Source: Acidobacteriaceae bacterium
GTDB taxonomy: Bacteria; Acidobacteriota; Terriglobia; Terriglobales; Acidobacteriaceae
NCBI GenBank assembly: GCA_003165095.1
Contig: PLSH01000162.1
Span: 32,152-40,727, forward strand
DNA length: 8,576 nucleotides
Direction of reading: 5' to 3'
This document shows positions 1-4,768 of this stretch, one piece after another. Below the pieces are notes generated by a model. That model was not told the DNA's origin and did not search any database. It saw nothing but the letters and a program-made list of their open reading frames with translations. How positions within the stretch are numbered: the first letter of the stretch is position 1; each line of letters begins with the position of its first letter. Both the position numbers and the translations under genes were made by a program.

Positions 1-185
1 TCCATGCAGGACAAGGTGGAGGCGCAGTCGGCGCCGGTGGAGAAATTGGTGAAGCGGGAAGTGCCTTCGGCGAACGCGCCGAGCATGGCGTAGCGATGGG
101 AGATGGACTTGTCTCCGGGCAGGCGGAGGCTTCCGTAAATATTGCGGGCGGGACGGATCAGGCGTTCCTGGGCGGCTGTGTGCAA
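1..185 (-). CDS. aroA: 3-phosphoshikimate 1-carboxyvinyltransferase (EPSP synthase), N-terminal part, cut by the window edge
   Basis: EPSP synthase transfers the enolpyruvyl group of PEP to shikimate 3-phosphate, the sixth step of the shikimate pathway, in the cytoplasm. The minus strand reads without a stop from base 185 to the edge, giving about 61 residues. After a short leader come the family hallmarks: RLPGDKSISHR (the conserved substrate-binding K and S at the N terminus), then YAMLGAFAEGTS and NFSTGADCASTL, which match the first alpha/beta unit of AroA. There is no in-frame ATG before the conserved block. The reading frame has a stop upstream (TAA near base 221), and the best start is TTG at 185-183, preceded by GGAG with 5-base spacing. 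The remaining roughly 370 residues lie outside the window. It is downstream of the GAF phosphatase on the same strand across a 140-base gap. Identification is firm; the exact start is likely but inferred. Confidence 0.9.
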   Translation of the reverse strand, partial: MHTAAQERLIRPARNIYGSLRLPGDKSISHRYAMLGAFAEGTSRFTNFSTGADCASTLSCM

Positions 186-190
186 TGGCG

Positions 191-194
191 CTCC
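191..194 (-). promoter_or_regulatory. Ribosome binding site of aroA, supporting a TTG start
   Basis: On the minus strand the sequence is GGAG-CGCCA-TTG. A Shine-Dalgarno core five bases ahead of TTG at 185-183 is the only well-placed start signal between the upstream in-frame stop and the conserved LPGDKS block, so it decides the start. Confidence 0.55.
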
Positions 195-259
195 GGGTGG
201 ATGGCGATCTATTTGAGTTTACCGAATGCGGGCTGACGAGGGGACGAGGAAGAACCGCA

Positions 260-299
260 GGTCCTTCGACTCCGCTACGCTTCACTCAGGACGACAAAT
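260..299. repeat. Dispersed intergenic repeat-like sequence (TTCGACTCCGCT...CTCAGGA type)
   Basis: The sequence from 261 to 298 has the form GTCCTTCGACTCCGCT, then ACGCTTCACTCAGGACGAC. I recognise this type as one found many times in intergenic regions of several bacterial groups, where it gives spurious peptides such as STPLRFTQDDK. Its ends GTCCT (261-265) and AGGAC (288-292) are inverted copies, but the inside pairs poorly, so it is not a good terminator hairpin. It lies 27 bases after the stop of the phosphatase gene and upstream of aroA. Only one copy is in this window, so its repetitive nature rests on recall and not on a count here. Confidence 0.5.
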
Positions 300-325
300 C
301 CAAGAAATACACGCGAGTCGAACGT

Positions 326-2137
326 CTAGCGGACGCAGAGGACAATGATGGTTTCGTCGTCGAATCGGTCTTTGCTGCCCTGGAAACGGGATACATCGGC
401 AAGGATGACGTCGGCGATCTCCTGGGCGGACAGGTCGCGGCTGGCGCAGAGCAGGGAGGCCATCCGATCCTGGCCGTACATTTCCTCCTGTTCGTTTTCG
501 GCGTCGAGAATGCCATCCGACACAAAGACGATTGCGTCCCCGGGCTTAGTGGCCACGCTGAGTTCTTCGTAGGTGACGTTGGGAAACATGCCCAGAGGAA
601 ATCCTTCGGCCTGGACGGTCAGCGACTCGCCGGCGCGGCAAAAGACGGGCTGAACGGCGCCGGAGTTGGCAACCTGCAGGATCTGGTTTTCGTCGTTCCA
701 GACCGCGAAGAGGAGGGTCACGTACTGTGAGTCGAGCTTGCGCTCCTGCAGGGCGTCGTTGAGCAGGACGAGCATTTGTGCGGGATCGGGGTGATGCGCG
801 GCGGCGGAACGCATGATGCCGCTTACGAGTGCGGCGAAGAGTGCAGCGGGCGCAGCTTTGCCGCTCACATCGCCCAGAACGATGGCGGAGCGGCCGGGGC
901 CGTATTCGATGAAGTCGTAAAGGTCGCCGCCGATGGAGCGGGCGGGAAGAAAGCGAACGGCCATGTCGGCGTGCGGATGTGAAGGCGCCTCGGTTGGGAG
1001 CAGGCGGAGTTGCACTTCGCGGGCCATGGCGATGTCGCGTTCAAGCTGTCGTTCCTGGCTGCGGACGGCCTGGTAGAGGCGGGCGTTTTCAATGGCGATG
1101 GCGATCTGAGAACCGAGGGTCGACAACATGCGCTCGTGTTCTTCATTGAAGAAGGCGGGGCGGGTATGTTCGAGGTCGAGCACGCCGATTACGCGGCCCT
1201 TGTAGAAGAGCGGCACAATGAGCTCCGAGCGGGTCTCGGGGTTCATAGGCAGGTAGCGCGGATCCTTGTCGACTTCGGGCACGTTGATGGATCGCCACTC
1301 ACGCACGGCCGCGCCCACCAGGCCGCTGTTGATGGGAACACGGCGCGAGGGGGCGTGGGAGTAGCCGAATCGCCAGACGTAGCGGGTGATGAGCGTTTCG
1401 CCCTTCTCGTCGAGCAGCATGATGGTGAACATCTGGTAGTCGATGAGGCGGCGTAGAAGCTGGCCGATGCGCTCGAGAAGGGGATTGAGGTCGAGAATCG
1501 AGACCAGTTCGACGGCGATCTCGTTAAGAACTTCGAGGGTTTGTGCCTGGCGGGAGACGCGCGCGTAGAGGCGCGCATTCACAATGGCCTGGGCGATGCG
1601 CGAGGCGGTGAAAGTGAGCAAGTGGAGATGCTCGGGACGGAAATAGCCGGCCTCTTCGCTCTCGATATCCATGACGCCGATAAGGCGGTTTTTCGCGATC
1701 AACGGCACAGCCAGCTCGGAGCGGACCTGGGGATTGGCGGGAACGTAGTTTTCCGCAGCGGAGACATCATTGAGCAAGATGGGCTGCCGCGTCAGCGCCA
1801 CCTGGCCAACGATTCCCTTGCCGATGGGGACGCGCGTGCGCTCTACTTCGGGGGTGTGGCCGATCTGGAAACGCATGCGCAGCTCATGGGTGCGGTCGTT
1901 CACCAGGAGAATGGCGAAAATGCGGTAGTTGATGACGGCGCGCACCAATTCCGAGGTGCGATTGAGAAGGGTCTGCAAATCGAGCGTGGTGTTGAGCGCA
2001 TCGGTGAGTTTCATCAGGTAAGCCGCGTCGGCCGGCTCAATGCGGGCGTTCAAGGGATCGAGATGCGAGTCAGCAGCGGGGCGATAGTCGCCCTCCAGGT
2101 CGGAATTGTCTTGCCGGGATGGAGGAGTGCGGGTCAT
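326..2137 (-). CDS. GAF-GAF-PP2C (SpoIIE/RsbU-like) serine/threonine protein phosphatase
   Basis: A cytoplasmic signalling phosphatase of the type that dephosphorylates anti-anti-sigma (STAS) proteins or related targets; the actual substrate is unknown. Counting from ATG at 2137 (603 residues), a short polar N terminus is followed by GAF domain 1 at about 46-190 and GAF domain 2 at about 206-352. The two share the pattern VPI..G.VG and P.TRSEL/VRSEL..PL...IGV.D. A helical linker with AREVQLRLLP (about 372-381) leads to the PP2C/SpoIIE domain to the C terminus. The metal-binding acidic residues are all present: GGDLYDF (D405), GDVSGK (D423), SDGILDA (D541) and the final DDETIIV (D593/D594), so it should be active. 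The frame stays open upstream to a GTG at 2299, but that stretch is repeat sequence, so I prefer ATG 2137, although no good Shine-Dalgarno precedes it. No partner STAS, anti-sigma or sigma gene is nearby. The GAF ligands cannot be told from sequence. Confidence 0.9.
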   Translation of the reverse strand: MTRTPPSRQDNSDLEGDYRPAADSHLDPLNARIEPADAAYLMKLTDALNTTLDLQTLLNRTSELVRAVINYRIFAILLVNDRTHELRMRFQIGHTPEVERTRVPIGKGIVGQVALTRQPILLNDVSAAENYVPANPQVRSELAVPLIAKNRLIGVMDIESEEAGYFRPEHLHLLTFTASRIAQAIVNARLYARVSRQAQTLEVLNEIAVELVSILDLNPLLERIGQLLRRLIDYQMFTIMLLDEKGETLITRYVWRFGYSHAPSRRVPINSGLVGAAVREWRSINVPEVDKDPRYLPMNPETRSELIVPLFYKGRVIGVLDLEHTRPAFFNEEHERMLSTLGSQIAIAIENARLYQAVRSQERQLERDIAMAREVQLRLLPTEAPSHPHADMAVRFLPARSIGGDLYDFIEYGPGRSAIVLGDVSGKAAPAALFAALVSGIMRSAAAHHPDPAQMLVLLNDALQERKLDSQYVTLLFAVWNDENQILQVANSGAVQPVFCRAGESLTVQAEGFPLGMFPNVTYEELSVATKPGDAIVFVSDGILDAENEQEEMYGQDRMASLLCASRDLSAQEIADVILADVSRFQGSKDRFDDETIIVLCVR

Positions 2138-2164
2138 GTGTCGTAGGGAATGATAACGCAAAAG

Positions 2165-2295
2165 ACAGTGGTCAGTGGTCAGGGAACAGGGACTGAGGAC
2201 TATTGGGCCCTGGTAATGGGTTGCCGCTGGTTGCGGGGAGGTTACGGGATTCTGTTCTTGGTAACTGGCACTGAAACGTGGGAGCTGACCACTGT
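2165..2295. repeat. Intergenic element bounded by 11-bp inverted repeats, with tandem AGTGGTC heptamers
   Basis: AGTGGTC occurs twice in tandem at 2167-2180. The 11-mer ACAGTGGTCAG at 2165-2175 has a perfect inverted copy, CTGACCACTGT, at 2285-2295. The interval lies almost exactly in the gap between deoC (stop at 2313) and the phosphatase start (2137). It looks like the short heptamer-type intergenic repeats seen in some bacterial genomes. No coding potential of its own is evident, although the phosphatase frame happens to stay open through it. It must also hold or sit beside the phosphatase promoter; I see no convincing -35/-10 pair. Confidence 0.5.
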
Positions 2296-2312
2296 TCACT
2301 GACTACGGCCGT

Positions 2313-3068
2313 TCACTCCGCCCCCAGTTCACGGACGATGGAGATGGAGGCTGAAGCTCCGATGCGGTTGGCGCCGGCATCGAGCAGGGCGCGGACGTCG
2401 GCCAGGGTGCGGATGCCGCCGGAAGCTTTGACGCCGCAGCGGGCGCCGGCTACGCCGCGCATGAGGGCGACGTCGGCTGCGGTTGCGCCGCCGGTGGAGA
2501 AGCCGGTTGAGGTTTTGATGAAGTCCGCTCCGGCCTGGATGGCGATCTCCGAGGCGCGCAGCTTCTCTTCCATGTTGAGCAGAGCAGTTTCAAGAATCAC
2601 CTTGAGCAGGGCGCCTTGATGATGGGCCACTCCGGCGACGGCATGGATGGTGTGATGGACGGCTTGGTGATTACCGCTTTTGAGCAGGCCGATGGGGATC
2701 ACCATGTCCAGTTCGCGCGCGCCCAGACGGGTGAGCGCGGCAGCTTCCTGGCGCAGCGTGGAAACCAGCGATGCGCCCAGGGGAAAACCGATGACCACGC
2801 CCACGGGAACGCCTGTGCCGGAGAGCAGGTTGACAGCTGTCGAAGCCCAGACGGGATTCACCATGGCGCAGGCGAAGCGGTAGCGGATGGCCTCGTCGCA
2901 CAGGCTCTCGACCTGGCTGCGGGTGGCATCGGCCTTGAGCAGGGTGTGGTCAATTACGGAAGCGAGCGCTTGCCAACTGGCGAGTGTCTGGGCGGTAAAT
3001 ACGGCTGAATCGAACGTGCCATGGTCAAATTCCAGGTCGGAATCTTCGATGGGAGTAATTGCGGACAT
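2313..3068 (-). CDS. deoC: Deoxyribose-phosphate aldolase (DERA)
   Basis: This class I aldolase cleaves 2-deoxyribose 5-phosphate to glyceraldehyde 3-phosphate and acetaldehyde in deoxynucleoside catabolism, in the cytoplasm. The 251-residue product shows the family motifs in order: IDHTLLKADAT (39-49), VVIGFPLGAS (91-100), ELDMVIPIG (119-127), LKVILETALL (155-164), DFIKTSTGF (182-190) with the Schiff-base lysine K185, GVKASGGIRT (212-221) with the second catalytic lysine K214, and NRIGAS near the end. D121 fits the catalytic aspartate. All key residues are present. The N terminus runs some 35 residues before IDHTLLK, longer than the roughly 220-residue short bacterial DERAs. The start ATG 3068 has AAGGAG 8 bases upstream, so the extension is probably translated. 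It has its own promoter candidate and follows hpt on the same strand by 155 bases. Confidence 0.96.
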   Translation of the reverse strand: MSAITPIEDSDLEFDHGTFDSAVFTAQTLASWQALASVIDHTLLKADATRSQVESLCDEAIRYRFACAMVNPVWASTAVNLLSGTGVPVGVVIGFPLGASLVSTLRQEAAALTRLGARELDMVIPIGLLKSGNHQAVHHTIHAVAGVAHHQGALLKVILETALLNMEEKLRASEIAIQAGADFIKTSTGFSTGGATAADVALMRGVAGARCGVKASGGIRTLADVRALLDAGANRIGASASISIVRELGAE

Positions 3069-3076
3069 GGGTCATG

Positions 3077-3082
3077 CTCCTT
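3077..3082 (-). promoter_or_regulatory. Ribosome binding site of deoC
   Basis: AAGGAG on the minus strand is 8 bases ahead of the ATG at 3068. A second, out-of-frame ATG sits one base after the AAGGAG but leads into an unsupported frame. The spacing favours the deoC start. Confidence 0.7.
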
Positions 3083-3125
3083 GCCTGGCAGACACCGCTC
3101 TCAAAACGGCTCACTGCGGGCAGCA

Positions 3126-3153
3126 TCCGGAGAATGAGTATAGTTCTTCCGGA
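3126..3153. promoter_or_regulatory. Dyad over the deoC -10 region, possible operator
   Basis: TCCGGAGAA (3126-3134) and TTCTTCCGGA (3144-3153) form an inverted repeat of nine pairs with one extra base in the right arm. The 9-base spacer contains most of the -10 hexamer. Each arm holds the self-complementary hexamer TCCGGA, with the two centres 22 bp apart, about two helical turns. The position fits a repressor site for a dimer; the regulator is unknown and no regulator gene is in the window. Confidence 0.35.
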
Positions 3154-3165
3154 CTCCCTGGCCAA
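3137..3165 (-). promoter_or_regulatory. Probable sigma-70-type promoter of deoC
   Basis: Read on the minus strand: -35 TTGGCC (3165-3160), a 17-base spacer, and -10 TATACT (3142-3137). The -10 matches the consensus TATAAT at five of six positions and the spacing is ideal, while the -35 matches in its first half. Transcription would begin near base 3130, giving a leader of about 60 bases before the deoC ATG. This is by eye; no start site has been mapped. Confidence 0.5.
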
Positions 3166-3223
3166 ATAATTAGACGCAACAGGGGCAGATGGGGTGGCGA
3201 AATCGCGGCGGCGACCCGGAAAA

Positions 3224-3778
3224 TCAGCCGGCCAATTCAGTTTGACCGGGGGCCATGATGCAGATGTCGGGTAGATTACGATAGCGCTCGGCGTAATCCA
3301 TGCCGTAACCAATCACAAAGAGGTTGGGAATGGAAAAGCCGACGTAATCGGCGTCGATTTTTTCGATCCGCCGGGAGGGCTTGTCGAGCAGGGTGGCGAT
3401 GCGCAGCGTTTTGGGATGCTGCTGGAGGAAGATCTTGCGCAGGTAGGAAAGGGTGAGTCCGGTGTCGAGTATGTCTTCGACCACCAGGACGTTCTTGCCT
3501 TCGATGGGCTGGTCAAGGTCCTTGATCAGCTTGACGGCGCCGGAGGAACGCTGGCCGTTTCCGTAACTGGTGACGGCGACAAAGTCGAAGGTGGCGTCAG
3601 CCTTTATGGCCCGGGACAGGTCGGCCAGAAACGGCGCAGCACCCTTGAGCACTCCGATCATGACCAGCCGTTCGCCGTTCAGGTCACGGGTAATCTGGGC
3701 GCCCATCTCGGCTACGCGCTCGGCAATCTGTTGGCGGGAGTAGAGAACTTCAAGTCCCTGGTAAGTCAAGGTAGACAT
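3224..3778 (-). CDS. hpt: Hypoxanthine phosphoribosyltransferase
   Basis: It makes IMP (and often GMP) from hypoxanthine (or guanine) and PRPP in purine salvage, in the cytoplasm. From ATG 3778 the product has 184 residues, the normal bacterial length. Motifs in order: the PPi-binding loop VLKGAAPF (about 43-50), the flexible-loop region SYGNGQRSSGAVKL (71-84), the PRPP signature VLVVEDILDTGLTL (97-110) with the acidic ED pair and DTG, the purine-contact block LLDKPSRR (130-137), and the C-terminal VIGYGMDYAERYRNLPDI. All are intact. An in-frame GTG two codons upstream (3784) is possible, but neither start has a well-spaced Shine-Dalgarno; ATG is preferred by family convention. It is divergent from the lgt-like gene and followed on the same strand by deoC. 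That makes a salvage pair, though deoC seems to have its own promoter. Confidence 0.95.
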   Translation of the reverse strand: MSTLTYQGLEVLYSRQQIAERVAEMGAQITRDLNGERLVMIGVLKGAAPFLADLSRAIKADATFDFVAVTSYGNGQRSSGAVKLIKDLDQPIEGKNVLVVEDILDTGLTLSYLRKIFLQQHPKTLRIATLLDKPSRRIEKIDADYVGFSIPNLFVIGYGMDYAERYRNLPDICIMAPGQTELAG

Positions 3779-3780
3779 GC

Positions 3781-3819
3781 ACACAGTATCGCGCGATTCC
3801 TGCGCAATTGCGCCTGTGT
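3781..3819. promoter_or_regulatory. Palindrome cluster in the hpt/lgt divergent region
   Basis: Inverted arms ACACAG (3781-3786) and CTGTGT (3814-3819) enclose two perfect palindromes: ATCGCGCGAT (3788-3797, 10 bp) and GCGCAATTGCGC (3802-3813, 12 bp). The cluster ends two bases before the hpt start codon. It could be an operator or a structure in the hpt leader. No clear -35/-10 pair for hpt could be placed beside it. Confidence 0.35.
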
Positions 3820-3880
3820 AAATCGGGGCCGGAATTGGGGTGCCTGACGCGCCTCAAGCTGTTTATGGCCGCGCCGCGTC

Positions 3881-3893
3881 TATACTGGAAGAG
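3881..3893 (+). promoter_or_regulatory. TATACT box and GGAAGAG ribosome site just before the lgt-like gene
   Basis: TATACT (3881-3886) resembles a -10 box, but no good -35 lies 16-18 bases upstream and transcription from it would start only a few bases before the ATG. The adjoining GGAAGAG (3887-3893) is a plausible, closely spaced Shine-Dalgarno for the ATG at 3896. The two readings conflict, since a transcript starting from this box would lose the ribosome site. I trust the ribosome site more. Confidence 0.3.
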
Positions 3894-3895
3894 CG

Positions 3896-4681
3896 ATGTA
3901 TCCGTTTATTCATATTGGACACCTGCCGCCGCTGCCTACATTCGGGCTTATGCTGTGGCTGGCAGCGGTAGCGGCGGCGGTTATAGTCGACCGCGGCTTT
4001 CGGCGGGCGCACATCGACGCTGACGCGGTAGGCATTGTGGCAATCGCGGTCGTAGCCGGCATTGTGGGCGCAAAATTGTGGCACATAGTGGACACTCCGG
4101 CTGATTTTCGCGAGTTGGGCTGGCGAGTGCTTTACGATCCGGCGGGGTTTGCCTGGTACGGCGGTCTTCTTTTTGGCATTCTGGCGCTGGTAAGTCAGGG
4201 ATGGTGGGCCAAGATCGGCGCACTGCGGACGCTGGATCTGTCAGCGCCTGCGGCAGCTGTCGGCTACGGCATTGGCCGCATTGGCTGTTTTCTCTCCGGC
4301 GACGGCTGCTACGGGATTCCGACCAATTTGCCCTGGGGCATGAGCTTCCCGCACGGCATCGATCCGACGGTGGTCCGGGTGCATCCGACCCCGCTTTACG
4401 AGATGGCTGCCGGACTGTTGATCGGCTGGTGGCTTTGGCGGAGCGGCGGCAAGCCGCACGCCAAGGGCGCAATCCTGGGCCAATATTTGTTGCTTACCGG
4501 AATAGCTCGTTTTCTGGTTGAATTTATCCGCCGCAACCCCAAGGTTCTTTGGGGTTTATCGAATGCGCAACTGGCCAGTGCCGGCGCGGCTCTGACGGGG
4601 ATTGGGCTGATCTGGTGGGCCGCTAAACAGCCTGCCGATGAGCCGCAGAGCATCCCTGTGCCGGTGGAAAAGCCGGCCTGA
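3896..4681 (+). CDS. Prolipoprotein diacylglyceryl transferase (Lgt) family membrane protein, variant active-site motif
   Basis: Lgt moves diacylglycerol from phosphatidylglycerol to the lipobox cysteine of prelipoproteins in the inner membrane. The 261-residue product is strongly hydrophobic, with likely membrane segments near 15-31, 44-60, 84-100, 117-133, 170-181, 193-209 and 225-243. Family features: an N terminus of the IxIGxLPPLPTFGLML type, YGG at 88-90, GRIGCF at 127-132 then GDGCYG, VHPTPLYE (162-169) and FLVEFIRR (206-213). By eye, E. coli Lgt R143 matches R128 and R239 matches R212/R213. H103 of the conserved HGG is Y88, N146 is C131 and E151 is D136. The spacing to the last glycine of the signature is one residue longer. 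This CYG-type variant is widespread in my recollection, so it may be the organism's Lgt or a paralogue with another role. The start ATG has GGAAGAG close upstream. It is the only plus-strand gene here. Confidence 0.85.
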   Translation: MYPFIHIGHLPPLPTFGLMLWLAAVAAAVIVDRGFRRAHIDADAVGIVAIAVVAGIVGAKLWHIVDTPADFRELGWRVLYDPAGFAWYGGLLFGILALVSQGWWAKIGALRTLDLSAPAAAVGYGIGRIGCFLSGDGCYGIPTNLPWGMSFPHGIDPTVVRVHPTPLYEMAAGLLIGWWLWRSGGKPHAKGAILGQYLLLTGIARFLVEFIRRNPKVLWGLSNAQLASAGAALTGIGLIWWAAKQPADEPQSIPVPVEKPA

Positions 4682-4768
4682 ACGGATTCCCAGCCGTATC
4701 GCTGCATCGCCTCTGTTTCAGATCCATCCGTTTAAGCATTTGTAGCGGGATTTCCCCGGCTATGCGGG
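4681..4768. terminator. Convergent intergenic region with possible terminator hairpins
   Basis: It lies between the stops of the lgt-like gene (plus) and the TonB receptor gene (minus). AACGGAT (4681-4687, overlapping the last base of the lgt stop) pairs perfectly with ATCCGTT (4726-4732), followed by TTAAGCATTTGT, with a small CAGC/GCTG stem inside. Further right, AGCGGG (4744-4749) can pair with CCCCGGCT (4754-4761) with one bulged C, usable in either direction. Neither is followed by a true T-run, so these are weak candidates. Confidence 0.3.

Noticed and set aside
185..730. Plus-strand open frame of 181 codons over the end of the phosphatase gene
   Set aside because: It is antisense to the conserved PP2C domain and begins in the intergenic repeat; the peptide STPLRFTQDDK is the translation of that repeat, not a protein motif.
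3069..3130. Possible structured leader (riboswitch) ahead of deoC
   Set aside because: Only a short, interrupted GCAG/CTGC stem can be drawn by hand, and no known riboswitch core is visible.
3025..3312. Minus-strand open frame of 95 codons bridging the end of hpt, the gap and the start of deoC
   Set aside because: It overlaps both genes out of frame and runs over the deoC promoter, with no conserved motif.
2313..3784. hpt-deoC as one tightly coupled salvage operon
   Set aside because: The 155-base gap contains a good separate promoter for deoC, so co-transcription may occur but is not shown by the sequence.
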